The notes under the pieces were generated by a model that worked only from the letters and a program-made list of their open reading frames with translations, did not search any database and was not told the origin of the DNA. A program made the position numbers and the translations under genes. Below, piece by piece: positions 24,938 to 34,036 of a stretch of DNA of 64,000 nt. The stretch's first letter is position 1. Each line of letters starts with the position of its first letter. This DNA is from SKVR01 sp964453995 (lineage in GTDB: Bacteria; Bacteroidota; Bacteroidia; Bacteroidales; UBA7960), in NCBI GenBank assembly GCA_964453995.1, contig CAYVQC010000001.1, positions 62,001-126,000 on the forward strand, written 5' to 3'.

Positions 24938-25981
24938 TTATTTACTGTTCTTTTTGTAGAACTTTATCATTTTGGGGATAATATCTTCCACATTACCGAT
25001 GATGGTGTAATCGGCAATTTGGTTGATGGGTGCCTTGGGATCGTTGTTGATCGAGATGATTTTGGCAGATTCGTTCATTCCTGCCGTATGCTGCACTGCA
25101 CCCGATATTCCGCATGCGATGTAAAGTTTTGGTCTTACGGTTACACCGGTTTGACCTACCTGGCGGGCATGATCTACAAATCCTGCGTCAACGGCTGCCC
25201 TGGAGGCACCAACTTCGCCCCCCAATACTTCGGCAAGCTCAAACAGCATATCAAAGTTTTCCTTTGAGCCTACACCATAACCCCCGGAAATAATGATTTG
25301 CGAATTCTTGATGTTGATTTTTTGTTTTTCAATATGTCTTTCAATAATCTCTACTGCCATGTGGCTTTCATTGATTATTGTATCAACATTAACATAGTTT
25401 ACTTCGCCTTTGTGGGCAGGATTGTATACTTCTTTTTTCATAACCCCTTCCCTAACGGTAGCCATTTGTGGTCTGGTATCAGGGTTGATGATGGTGGCAA
25501 TAATATTACCACCAAAAGCAGGTCTGATTTGATACAAAAGGTTTTTGTATTCTTTTTTGGTTTTATTTTCGGTATGATCGCCAAAAACCAAACTGGTACA
25601 ATCGGCTGTTAATCCACATTTTAATGACGATGCCACACGGGGAGCCAGATCGCGTCCTACTGAAGTGGCGCCAAAAAGGGCAATTTCAGGTTCTTCCTGT
25701 TTGAAAAGACTTACAATGATTTCGGTATGAGGAAGGGTAAGATAGGGATAAAGCCTTGAATTGTCGGCAATATGCACTACATCGGCACCAAAAGGAAAAA
25801 TTTGTTCTTCAATTCCTTTAAGGTTATGCCCAATAACAATGGCCTCTAATTTACGGTCAATTTCATTGGCGAGCTTGCGGCCTTTGGTAAGCAGTTCAAG
25901 ACTTACTTCGGCCACATGACCGTCTTCAATTTCGCAATAAACAAATATATTATTCACTGTAGTAGATTTTTCGTTTTTCAA
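24938..25981 (-). CDS. etfA: Electron transfer flavoprotein, alpha subunit
   Basis: FAD-carrying subunit of ETF that accepts electrons from acyl-CoA dehydrogenases. The C-terminal FAD domain shows 'GEVGASRAAVDAGF', 'QVGQTGVTVRPKLYIACGISGAVQH' (the FAD-binding hallmark) and 'IISINNDPKAPI'. At 347 residues it is the standard length. It lies 9 nt downstream of etfB and 54 nt upstream of the acyl-CoA dehydrogenase gene. Confidence 0.96.
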   Translation of the reverse strand: MKNEKSTTVNNIFVYCEIEDGHVAEVSLELLTKGRKLANEIDRKLEAIVIGHNLKGIEEQIFPFGADVVHIADNSRLYPYLTLPHTEIIVSLFKQEEPEIALFGATSVGRDLAPRVASSLKCGLTADCTSLVFGDHTENKTKKEYKNLLYQIRPAFGGNIIATIINPDTRPQMATVREGVMKKEVYNPAHKGEVNYVNVDTIINESHMAVEIIERHIEKQKINIKNSQIIISGGYGVGSKENFDMLFELAEVLGGEVGASRAAVDAGFVDHARQVGQTGVTVRPKLYIACGISGAVQHTAGMNESAKIISINNDPKAPINQIADYTIIGNVEDIIPKMIKFYKKNSK

Positions 25982-25990
25982 TGATTTTTG

Positions 25991-26860
25991 TTATCCGATC
26001 ACGTGGCTATCGATGAGCTCTTTCATGAGGAAATCAATATCCTTGTCTTCGGGGGTAAGTTGAACCGAGTCTTTTTTGGCAAGAACAACGTTTTCAATCT
26101 TCTTTACCTTTGTTGGTGAGCCTGATAGTCCCAGGTATTGCACATCAGCGTCAAGATCGGCCACACTCCATTCCTCGATACGCAGATAGGGTTTGTTAGT
26201 CATCATTTCGGTGTAGTCCTTGGTTTCTTCCACCAGCTCAGATACAGTGCGTGAGTGTTTATATTTCATGAGCAACTTGGCATTGCGGGGTCTGCAGGCT
26301 GGTGCAGAGCTATGAACGGTAATGAGCAAAGGTGTTTTACATTTCACCAATTCAACACCTCTTTCAAGCCGTCTTTTGATGAGGAGTTCATCCTGGTTTA
26401 CTTCTTCAATTTCTTCACAATAGGTAACCTGTGGGATTTTAAGTTTTTCGGCCACCTGGGGTCCTACCTGTGCAGTATCACCATCAATAGCCTGCCTTCC
26501 GGCAATTACCAGGTGTGGTTCCAGCTTTTTTACCGCAAGACTGATGGCATAAGATGTAGCCAGTGTATCAGAACCGGCAAACTTCCTGTCAGTGATAAGG
26601 TATCCACCAGTAGCTCCTCTGTAGAGTGCTTCGCGAATAACCTCAGCGGCCCTGGGAGGACCCATGGTGAGGATAATAATTTCAGCATCTTCAATTTTAT
26701 CTTTAACCTTTAGTGCCTGTTCGAGGGCATGAAGGTCTTCCGGATTGAAGATCGCCGGCAGTGCACTACGGTTTACCGTACCATCTGCCTTCATGGCATC
26801 CTTACCCACATTGCGGGTATCGGGTACTTGTTTGGCTAATACAACAATTCTAAAACTCAT
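25991..26860 (-). CDS. etfB: Electron transfer flavoprotein, beta subunit
   Basis: AMP-binding partner of EtfA in the electron-transfer flavoprotein. 'RIVVLAKQVPDTRNVG' opens the protein, 'MGPPRAAEVIREALYRGA' binds AMP, and 'AGRQAIDGDTAQVGPQVAEKL' is the family signature with the Gly-Asp-Thr. The size of 289 is slightly longer than the roughly 255 residues of E. coli-type EtfB but normal for Bacteroidota. First gene of the etfB-etfA-acyl-CoA dehydrogenase operon. Confidence 0.96.
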   Translation of the reverse strand: MSFRIVVLAKQVPDTRNVGKDAMKADGTVNRSALPAIFNPEDLHALEQALKVKDKIEDAEIIILTMGPPRAAEVIREALYRGATGGYLITDRKFAGSDTLATSYAISLAVKKLEPHLVIAGRQAIDGDTAQVGPQVAEKLKIPQVTYCEEIEEVNQDELLIKRRLERGVELVKCKTPLLITVHSSAPACRPRNAKLLMKYKHSRTVSELVEETKDYTEMMTNKPYLRIEEWSVADLDADVQYLGLSGSPTKVKKIENVVLAKKDSVQLTPEDKDIDFLMKELIDSHVIG

Positions 26861-26962
26861 GTAGTTAAGATTTTCGCTATTAAATAATTGGTAAAATAAT
26901 TTGCTGTTTTGCAGGGTAATACTGGCTTCTTCCGGAGCTATTGCTTCACCCTGGGGTTCTTC

Positions 26963-27802
26963 TTAATGCTTCTCATCACAATCACCCTGGCATACGAAAC
27001 AGTCATTGATGAGCTTATCACTTATACCCATAGAGGAATACCCGCCATCATGGAAGAGATTTTGCATAGTGACCATTTTGGTATAATCAGAGAAAAGTGA
27101 AATACAATAAATGGCACACTCTTCGGATGTTGCATTTCCCAGAGGCGACATACAGTTTGCATAGGTATAAAAAGCATTAAATCCTTTTACTCCCTGCCCT
27201 GCAGTAGTAATGGTAGGGGATTGTGAAACGGTATTAACTCTTACCTTACGGCGTTTTCCGTAGTGGTAACCGAAACTTCGTGCAATAGATTCAAGCATTG
27301 CCTTTGCCTGTGCCATATCGCTGTATGATGAAAAGGTACGCTGGGCAGCTATATAACTTAAGGCTACTACACTTCCCCATTCATTTATTGCATCAAGGTT
27401 CCAGGCTGTCTGTAATACTTTATGCAAAGAAATAGCAGAAACATCAAGGGTTTTCTGCAGGTAGTTGTAGTCAAGTTCAGTATAATGTAGTCCTTTCCTT
27501 ACATTGGGCGACATCCCCACTGAGTGAAGGATAAAATCAATCTTTCCATCCAGTATTTTCATGCTTTCCTGGAAAAGGTTCTCCAAATCATCAACCTGTG
27601 TTATGTCGGCCGAAATAACCTCCGCCCCGGTTTTTTCACCCAGCCTGAATATATCACCTTTTCTTAAGGCTACAGGTGCGTTGGTTAGGGTAAAGGTTGC
27701 TCCTTCTGCTTTAGCGTGCTCCGCCACTTTCCAGGCAATGGAATTTTCATCCAATGCACCGAAAATTATTCCTCTTTTTCCTTTCAACAAATTGTGCGAC
27801 AT
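26963..27802 (-). CDS. fabI: Enoyl-[acyl-carrier-protein] reductase (NADH), FabI type
   Basis: Short-chain dehydrogenase that performs the last reduction of fatty-acid elongation. It starts 'LLKGKRGIIFGALDENSIAWKVA', the atypical FabI nucleotide motif, with the active-site Tyr-x6-Lys in 'SSYSDMAQAKAMLES' and 'NTVSQSPTITTAGQGV' where the substrate loop lies. The ending 'LINDCFVCQGDCDEKH' carries three cysteines and extends past the usual FabI end, which is odd. The second of two adjacent ATGs is used. It is the last gene of the bamD operon, 5 nt after recN. Confidence 0.9.
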   Translation of the reverse strand: MSHNLLKGKRGIIFGALDENSIAWKVAEHAKAEGATFTLTNAPVALRKGDIFRLGEKTGAEVISADITQVDDLENLFQESMKILDGKIDFILHSVGMSPNVRKGLHYTELDYNYLQKTLDVSAISLHKVLQTAWNLDAINEWGSVVALSYIAAQRTFSSYSDMAQAKAMLESIARSFGYHYGKRRKVRVNTVSQSPTITTAGQGVKGFNAFYTYANCMSPLGNATSEECAIYCISLFSDYTKMVTMQNLFHDGGYSSMGISDKLINDCFVCQGDCDEKH

Positions 27803-27807
27803 CATAT

Positions 27808-29481
27808 TTAGTTTTTATTAATATTTTGTTTGTCAAATAGTTCTTCTGCTGCCTGGAAAACGGCAGGGCCAGGGTTTTTACCTCCCAGCATCTGTGCTAT
27901 TTCATGCACCCTCTCGTAAGCACTTACCTCCTTTACGAGGGTTTTGGTAAATTGGTTTTCAACCTTTTTATAAACCACAAAATGCTTTTTACCCCTTGCA
28001 GCAACCTGGGGCAGATGTGTTACAGAAATTACCTGCATATTGCCCGATATCTTTTCGAGAATGCGCGCCATTTTAAACCCGATTTCCCCCGACACACCGC
28101 TGTCTATTTCATCAAAAATAATGGTAGGTAAAAGGTTTTTAATAGATATCACCGATTTCACCGCCAACATCAACCTGGATAATTCGCCTCCGGAGGCCAC
28201 TTTGGAAAGTTCCTGAGGGGTTGATCCCTTGTTGGCTGAGAATAGAAACTCCAATTGATCAACTCCATTTGTGTGCAGGTGCTCTGCCGGACTAATGGTG
28301 GCTTTGAACCGGCCATCAGGCATCCCAAGTTCATGCAGTATAGAGTTGATCTGTTCTTCCAGGGTGGGTACATGTTTTTTGCGGGAAGCAGAGATTTGAC
28401 GAGCCATCAGTGAGAGGGCTTCCTTACGGGTTTCAACATCTTTCTCGAGGTTGGTAATATCCTGCTCAAGCGTTTCAAAGCTGTTTATACGGTTTCTAAA
28501 ATCGTCCCTGATCATTATTAAATCATCCAGTGATTCAGCATTGTGTTTGTGCAAGAGCTTTTGCAGTAAGTCAAATCTTTGCTGGAGTTGCTGGGTTCTC
28601 GCAGGATCATCTTCCACATCCTGTTTCAGGGTGGCAATTTCAGCACCAATATCCTTAAGTTCAATATTGCACGATTCAATTCTTGAAAACAACTCTTCGT
28701 AGCTGGCACTATACTTTTGCAAAGGCTTGAGCAATTGGCTCATTTCATTGAGAAGCGAAAGAATATTTTCGGGGCTGTTCAGAAGCAGAAAGTCAGCCTT
28801 TTCGAGGTTGTATTTTATCTCTCCGATATTGTTAAGAATCTCCAGCTCTGCAGAAACTTCTTCCAGTTCTCCTGGCAACAGGGCTGCTTTGTATAGTTCA
28901 TCGTACTGAAACTGGAAGTAATCAAGCTCTGCCCTGGTTTGTTGTTCTTTCTCTTTAAGTTCAGAAAGGAGATTTTCTTTTTCTTTGAGCTTGAAGTATG
29001 CATCGCGATAATCTTCTACCTGCTTAGTAATACCTGCCCACTGATCCACAAGATTATAGCGGAATACAGAATTGGCAAAAAGCAGGCTTTGGTGCTGGGA
29101 ATGAATATCGATCAGTTTTTCGGCAAAAAGTTTAAGTGTGGCGAGATTTACGGGTGTATCGTTGATGAAAGCCCTTGATTTACCCTGTGGAGTAATTTCT
29201 CTTCTGAAAAGAGTTTGATCATCATAGTCAAGTTCATTCTTCGCGAATAAATCTTCGAACCCCAGGTCTCTGATGAAAAAAACGCCCTCAATAATGCACT
29301 TGTTATCCTTATTTAAAAGCACGCGTGTATCGGCTCTCTGCCCAAGAATAAGTGCCAGGGCACCCAGCAAAATGGATTTTCCTGCCCCTGTTTCTCCCGT
29401 GATGATAGTAAGCCCATCATCGAAGCTGATGTCCAGTTTTTCAATCAGGGCATAGTTTTCAATCAAAAGACTTTTGAGCAT
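27808..29481 (-). CDS. recN: DNA repair protein RecN
   Basis: SMC-like ATPase that acts at double-strand breaks. The N-terminal half has 'MLKSLLIENYALIEKLDISF' and Walker A 'IITGETGAGKSILLGAL'; coiled-coil arms fill the centre; the C-terminal half has the ABC signature 'VASGGELSRLMLAVK' and Walker B 'PTIIFDEIDSGVSGEIG'. The start used is the ATG three codons into the longer frame, typical for RecN. The length of 557 residues is normal. It is followed closely by fabI and preceded by a DUF4835 gene, a common Bacteroidota order. Confidence 0.96.
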   Translation of the reverse strand: MLKSLLIENYALIEKLDISFDDGLTIITGETGAGKSILLGALALILGQRADTRVLLNKDNKCIIEGVFFIRDLGFEDLFAKNELDYDDQTLFRREITPQGKSRAFINDTPVNLATLKLFAEKLIDIHSQHQSLLFANSVFRYNLVDQWAGITKQVEDYRDAYFKLKEKENLLSELKEKEQQTRAELDYFQFQYDELYKAALLPGELEEVSAELEILNNIGEIKYNLEKADFLLLNSPENILSLLNEMSQLLKPLQKYSASYEELFSRIESCNIELKDIGAEIATLKQDVEDDPARTQQLQQRFDLLQKLLHKHNAESLDDLIMIRDDFRNRINSFETLEQDITNLEKDVETRKEALSLMARQISASRKKHVPTLEEQINSILHELGMPDGRFKATISPAEHLHTNGVDQLEFLFSANKGSTPQELSKVASGGELSRLMLAVKSVISIKNLLPTIIFDEIDSGVSGEIGFKMARILEKISGNMQVISVTHLPQVAARGKKHFVVYKKVENQFTKTLVKEVSAYERVHEIAQMLGGKNPGPAVFQAAEELFDKQNINKN

Positions 29482-29586
29482 GTGAACCAAGGCTACAATT
29501 TAGCGAAGCCACAAAGATAGTAAACTTTGCAATACAGTCGCGGTTGAAAATTCCAAACTTAAAAAGGGGTTTAAAACGCAAAAACA

Positions 29587-30504
29587 CTATTGCCTTGAAG
29601 GTTGTTGGGGTTGGCTGATGCGCCGGTAGCGGGCACTATTGGCAGGGTCTATTTCTGAAAGAATTTGCACCACCTGGTTTTGTTCCATGCTGGGGGCTTC
29701 GGTAAAGAGGTTTACCAGTTCATCTCCTTTGGTGGTCATCATGATGTTCATGAGGTAACTTCCAGGCCGTTGGCGATGAGTGCGTTGCATCATTTCAAGA
29801 GCACTCACAACTTCGGCCCGCGCCATATCCATATTGTCGGTCATGCGGTCGAAGCCAAGCCGGTGGTAGGTATAAAGTGCCTGGCGGATTCCTGAATATT
29901 GCGAGTTGAATAAATTCTCTGTAAGCCAGTAGCGGTTTCTTTGTCCTTCAAAAGATTTCCAGCCTCTTTCAGGGGCATTTTGCGCAAGGTTTACAATGGC
30001 CTGCGCTTTTTCGAAATAAGGAGTGCCCCCCATGGGAGTGAAGGTTTCGAAGTCGAATCCAATAATGATATAGGCATAGAAGGCAAGCACAGAGGTAAGG
30101 TTATCGGTAAAGGTATTATCTGCATATTCGAGCGACTGATTTTCCACGTACCGAAAAGAAAAATCCCTGTCATTATGATTGAGAACAGGGCTGCTGTAGG
30201 ATGACTTGAAGATGGGCCTGCGCGATTGCACCTGTATGGTTCCCCGATATTCATCACTTCCCACTTTCTCGTTTACAGTGATCAAAATGCTTGCCTCGAT
30301 CCTTTCTTCCGGCTTGTATTGATATTCGGTCCAGTTGCGCTGGTTCATGAATTCATAAATGGATGACTGCAGTGTTTGTAAAATTTGCCTGTCGGTTTCA
30401 GACATCCCCGGTGAGCTGATCTGGACCATGCACTGCAATTCCTGCCCTTTTAAAGCGGTGAAAGATAATATGGCTAAAATCAGGAAGAGAAAGTTTTTTT
30501 TCAT
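29587..30504 (-). CDS. DUF4835-family exported protein
   Basis: A 305-residue protein with a signal peptide ('MKKNFLFLILAILSF' then 'LKGQ'), widely conserved in Bacteroidota between coaBC and recN and known as DUF4835. Some databases name this family PorD and link it to the type IX secretion system; I cannot confirm that here. Conserved features are 'LQCMVQISSPGMSETDRQILQTL', 'SASILI'-like strands and an 'AYYAYIIIGFDFETF' stretch (here AFYAYIIIGFDFETF). The two T9SS cargo proteases in this window fit such a role, but that is only context. The ATG is set at the start of the signal peptide. Confidence 0.85.
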   Translation of the reverse strand: MKKNFLFLILAILSFTALKGQELQCMVQISSPGMSETDRQILQTLQSSIYEFMNQRNWTEYQYKPEERIEASILITVNEKVGSDEYRGTIQVQSRRPIFKSSYSSPVLNHNDRDFSFRYVENQSLEYADNTFTDNLTSVLAFYAYIIIGFDFETFTPMGGTPYFEKAQAIVNLAQNAPERGWKSFEGQRNRYWLTENLFNSQYSGIRQALYTYHRLGFDRMTDNMDMARAEVVSALEMMQRTHRQRPGSYLMNIMMTTKGDELVNLFTEAPSMEQNQVVQILSEIDPANSARYRRISQPQQPSRQ

Positions 30505-30546
30505 ATTATATGAGATGAAATTCGGCATTTTTATCAATGCGGCATT

Positions 30547-31755
30547 CTACTTTACCTCAGAAAAGCAGGTTTTTAGCCTATCTGCAATATCATGAGCTAC
30601 CTGTTTTTTTGTTTTTAATTCAAACCGGGAAATATGGTTTTTATTGTCTAAAAAGGATACTTTATTATAATCCCCGCCGAAACCGGCACCCGGATCATTG
30701 AGGGAATTCAGAACAATAAAATCAAGGTTTTTCGACAGAAGCTTTTTACGGGCATTCTCGGTCTCATTATCTGTTTCAAGGGCGAAGCCAACCAATACCT
30801 GGTTTTTGTTTTTCTTCTCGCCCAGGCTGTGAAGAATATCGGGTGTAGCAACAAGGTCTATCTTCAGATCGCTTCTTCCCTTTTTGATTTTGGAGGTACG
30901 ATGTACCGAGGGTTTGAAATCGGCAACAGCAGCTGTCATTACTGCAGCATCCACCGATGAGAAAGCATTCATTGTTTCCTTGTACATCTGTTCGGCGGTA
31001 ACCACATCGATCCTGTTTTTCACCCCGTTGGGGGTAGAAAGAACTACAGGGCCAGCCACAAGAGTAACCTCAGCACCTCTCGATGCCAATGCTTCAGCAA
31101 TGGCAAAACCCATTTTCCCCGTAGAGTGGTTTCCGATGAATCTCACGGGATCAATGGCCTCGTAAGTGGGTCCTGCTGTAATGAGCACTTTTTTTCCCTG
31201 AAAGTCATTTTTTGAAGCAAAATACCTTTCTACCCGGGCAAAAATCTCTTCCGGCTCTTCCATTCTGCCTTTACCTTCATAGCCACAAGCAAGGTAACCG
31301 CTTGCGGGTTCGATGATTTCTACTTCATTTTCCAAAAGATATTTGAGATTGCGCTGAAAGGCAAAATTTTCGTACATCTTGCAGTTCATGGCGGGCGCAA
31401 CAAAAACCTTCCGGTTAAAAGCCATGAGGGTGGTAGATAGGGCATCATCGGCAATACCATTGGCGTATTTACCCATAATGTTGGCAGTAGCGGGTGCTAC
31501 TACCATGCAATCGCCCCAATCGGTAAGGCTGATATGTTCTGTTGTATAATCGTTTTCGGGGCCAAATACCTGGTCGTAGATCTTATTTTGCGACAGAGAT
31601 TCAAGGCTAACCCTGGTAACAAACCACAGGGCATTGGCTGTGGTAACTACTTTCACCTCAGCACCGGCTTTTCTGAAAAGACGTATTAGCACCAGGCTTT
31701 TGTAGGCAGCTATACCACCACTGATACCTAATATGATCTTTTTTCCCTGAAGCAT
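30547..31755 (-). CDS. coaBC: Bifunctional phosphopantothenoylcysteine decarboxylase / phosphopantothenate-cysteine ligase
   Basis: Two steps of coenzyme A synthesis from 4'-phosphopantothenate. The N-terminal flavin decarboxylase (CoaC) has 'ILGISGGIAAYKS' and 'VAPAMNCKMYE' motifs; the C-terminal ligase (CoaB) starts at about residue 186 with 'KKVLITAGPTYEAIDPVRFIGNHSTGKMG' (its nucleotide-binding start, read as two consecutive parts) and carries 'AAVADFKPS'. The size of 402 residues is normal. It overlaps no neighbour; it lies 38 nt downstream of rpoZ in the conserved operon. Confidence 0.97.
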   Translation of the reverse strand: MLQGKKIILGISGGIAAYKSLVLIRLFRKAGAEVKVVTTANALWFVTRVSLESLSQNKIYDQVFGPENDYTTEHISLTDWGDCMVVAPATANIMGKYANGIADDALSTTLMAFNRKVFVAPAMNCKMYENFAFQRNLKYLLENEVEIIEPASGYLACGYEGKGRMEEPEEIFARVERYFASKNDFQGKKVLITAGPTYEAIDPVRFIGNHSTGKMGFAIAEALASRGAEVTLVAGPVVLSTPNGVKNRIDVVTAEQMYKETMNAFSSVDAAVMTAAVADFKPSVHRTSKIKKGRSDLKIDLVATPDILHSLGEKKNKNQVLVGFALETDNETENARKKLLSKNLDFIVLNSLNDPGAGFGGDYNKVSFLDNKNHISRFELKTKKQVAHDIADRLKTCFSEVK

Positions 31756-31793
31756 AAGATGAAATCTTTCAAAATAAGATCAGATCAAGCGAT

Positions 31794-32114
31794 CTAATCT
31801 TTTTCGGGTATACGATAATAAATTTTGCCATTGAGAAATTCTGAGACAGAGATCAAAGAAGGCTTGGGCAGCTGCTCATAATATTTGGCTATTTCTATTT
31901 GTTCGCGGTTCTCAAAAACCTCCTCCAGGTTATCGGTAGAAGTAGCAAATTCTGAAAGCTTGTTGTTAAGTTCTTCTTTCATTTCCAATCCAATCTGGTT
32001 GGCTCTTTTGGAAATAATTACCACAGACTGGTAAATGTTTCCGGTTTCCTTATCAAATTGTCTCAGATCGCGGGTTACGGTATTGCTATCAGTTTTCGAC
32101 TTTTTTAATTCCAT
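31794..32114 (-). CDS. rpoZ: RNA polymerase omega subunit (Bacteroidota form)
   Basis: Small RNA polymerase accessory subunit. The sequence 'ETGNIYQSVVIISKRANQIG' with the downstream 'EMKEELNNKLSEFA' is the Bacteroidota omega signature, including the KRANQI motif, and the 106-residue size fits. Position between bamD and coaBC is characteristic for the phylum. The protein is more divergent than E. coli RpoZ, hence often labelled only by family name. Confidence 0.88.
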   Translation of the reverse strand: MELKKSKTDSNTVTRDLRQFDKETGNIYQSVVIISKRANQIGLEMKEELNNKLSEFATSTDNLEEVFENREQIEIAKYYEQLPKPSLISVSEFLNGKIYYRIPEKD

Positions 32115-32153
32115 GGTTATTGGGTATTTACGGTATGATTTAGAATTCGCTAA

Positions 32154-32993
32154 TTAGTCTTCATTTTGCTCGGAAGTGGCTTCTTCCAGCAGGGCAATTT
32201 TTTCGGTGGCTGTTTCCAGCATTTGGTTGGCACTTTCCAGGTAATTTGTTTCCGGGAAACGGTTAACCAATTTACCGTGTGCTTGTTCAACATTGCGGTA
32301 TCTTTCCAGTTGCCGGGCAGCAATACTATTTTCGGCAAACAGGAAATGCGAGCGTAGGATGTAATACATTGCCTGTTCTCTGTATTCTGTATCCGGGTAG
32401 TCTCTCATCAGGTTTTGGAAAGAAGTAACTGCGGCATCGTAATCGCGGATATTGAAATACAGCATTGCTGATTCAAAAGCCTTGATTTCAAGTTTCTCGC
32501 GCAGCTCATCTATCAGTTCGTTGGCACGTTCTACTCTTTCGCTCTGAGGATAGCGGTTAATGAAGGATTGCAACTCATTGATAGCATCATGGGTTTCTGA
32601 TTGATCGAGGCTGGGCCTTGGGGAGAGCAAATATTTGCTGTATGCGCTCATAAAAAGAAATTCCTCGGCATGCTCGCTTCTTGGAAAGCCCTGTGTAAAT
32701 GTTTTAAAATAATGTGCTGCAAGAATGTAGTCTTTCTGTTTGAAATGAGCCATGGCATAATAGTAATTAAGCTGTTCTGCCTGGGCTGTGCCCCTGAAAG
32801 CGGGAATAATATCATTCATTAACCCCAGGGAGCGGTGGTAGTCCCCTTCATTATAATACTCAATAGCTTTTTCATATTTAAGATTCACATCTTCACTTTT
32901 GAGCAATTTCTGATATTTGCTGCAAGAAGCGAAAATAATAAGGAATAATACCGGGAGAAGAAACCATACTCTTCTGAATGAAAAACTGGGCAT
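32154..32993 (-). CDS. bamD: Outer-membrane assembly lipoprotein BamD
   Basis: TPR lipoprotein of the BAM complex that inserts beta-barrels in the outer membrane. Lipobox 'IFASC' (cysteine 24 from the chosen ATG); five TPR-like helices follow, e.g. 'YEKAIEYYNEGDYHRSLGLM', 'LNYYYAMAHFKQKDYILAAHYFK', 'YPDTEYREQAMYYILRSHFL', typical of BamD/YfiO. The ATG at 32993 gives a normal 10-residue N-region; an upstream ATG at 33023 would add 10 residues. A TACCTTTG -7 box lies 16 nt upstream of that. First gene of the bamD-rpoZ-coaBC-DUF4835-recN-fabI operon. Confidence 0.92.
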   Translation of the reverse strand: MPSFSFRRVWFLLPVLFLIIFASCSKYQKLLKSEDVNLKYEKAIEYYNEGDYHRSLGLMNDIIPAFRGTAQAEQLNYYYAMAHFKQKDYILAAHYFKTFTQGFPRSEHAEEFLFMSAYSKYLLSPRPSLDQSETHDAINELQSFINRYPQSERVERANELIDELREKLEIKAFESAMLYFNIRDYDAAVTSFQNLMRDYPDTEYREQAMYYILRSHFLFAENSIAARQLERYRNVEQAHGKLVNRFPETNYLESANQMLETATEKIALLEEATSEQNED

Positions 32994-33039
32994 GAATGAC
33001 AGATTAATTGATTTGTTGGGCATGATTTGAAACAGTTTG

Positions 33040-33047
33040 CAAAGGTA
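33040..33047 (-). promoter_or_regulatory. -7 box for the bamD operon
   Basis: TACCTTTG on the minus strand matches TAnnTTTG; no good -33 TTG is seen at the usual distance. Transcription would begin near 33034. Confidence 0.5.
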
Positions 33048-33214
33048 ATGAAATTCTTTTTAGCATCTACATATCATTTCAGCATGTTTTATAAAACATA
33101 ACTGTGCTGCTCAAAGCAATAAACGGCAAAACTCATTTTAAATTATGCAAGAAAAAAACATGAATATTGCAGATGTGCTGTAAATTACCTTAATCGTATT
33201 ATTTTGTGTTTTCC

Positions 33215-33979
33215 TTAAAAGTCCAGTTGTTCCTTTAGTTTAGAGTATCCCGATTTGGAAACTGATATCTTTTGATTGTTTTTTAAAACCGCAATATACG
33301 CATCTTTTGAATAGGGTTCAATCCTGGAGATTTGGCTGGTATTGACAATAAAAGACCGGTGAATTCTCAGGAAGATTCCGGGATTGAGTCTTGACTCGTA
33401 ATACTTAAGGGTTTGTTTTTTTACCCATTGATCCCCAGTGGTATGAAGTATTACATAATCATCATTGGCTTCAATGCACAGCAGGTCTTCGCAATAAACT
33501 ACCTGGATATGGTTGCCCGAACGAATTACAATTTTTTCGAGATAGCTTCCGGGAGGAGCTGCTTTTTGGCTCAGTGAACTTACATCAAGTTTGTCTCCTT
33601 TCCCCGATTCAAGACGTTGAAGTACCTTCGTCATTGCTTTATGGAAACGATCTTCTACAATGGGTTTCAGGAGATAATCACATGTATTGTATTCGAAAGA
33701 CTGAATTGCAAACTGATCATAGGCGGTTGTAAAGATAGTGAGGGGTAGGTGTTCCTCCTCCAACAATTCAAGCATCTCCATTCCACTGATGCGAGGCATC
33801 TGAATATCAAGAAAAATGAAATCGGGCTTAGTTTCCATTACTTTTTTGGCTCCTTCAAAACCATCGGCACATTCTTCAATCACCTCTACCTGGGGGTATG
33901 CGTTCAGCAGGTTTTTAATGAATCGCCTCGCGGGGGCTTCATCGTCAATTACAATTACTTTGTATCTGGGTGTTTCCAT
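33215..33979 (-). CDS. LytTR-family response regulator
   Basis: Two-component response regulator: receiver domain at residues 1-120 with 'VIVIDDEAPARR', phospho-acceptor Asp in 'DFIFLDIQMPRISG', and 'YLLKPI'; a LytTR DNA-binding domain follows (about 150-254) with 'IEANDDYVILHTTGDQWV', 'LRIHRSFIVN' and 'ISRIEPYSKDAYIAVLKNNQKISVS' parts. The ATG just before the receiver is chosen. It is directly downstream of the partner kinase gene (57 nt) and at the end of a five-gene minus-strand stretch with two lipoproteins. Confidence 0.94.
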   Translation of the reverse strand: METPRYKVIVIDDEAPARRFIKNLLNAYPQVEVIEECADGFEGAKKVMETKPDFIFLDIQMPRISGMEMLELLEEEHLPLTIFTTAYDQFAIQSFEYNTCDYLLKPIVEDRFHKAMTKVLQRLESGKGDKLDVSSLSQKAAPPGSYLEKIVIRSGNHIQVVYCEDLLCIEANDDYVILHTTGDQWVKKQTLKYYESRLNPGIFLRIHRSFIVNTSQISRIEPYSKDAYIAVLKNNQKISVSKSGYSKLKEQLDF

Positions 33980-34036
33980 AGGTGTTGAATTTGGAAGTAT
34001 GGATTGTACGCCTGACCTGACCAATGCAGGCCAACA

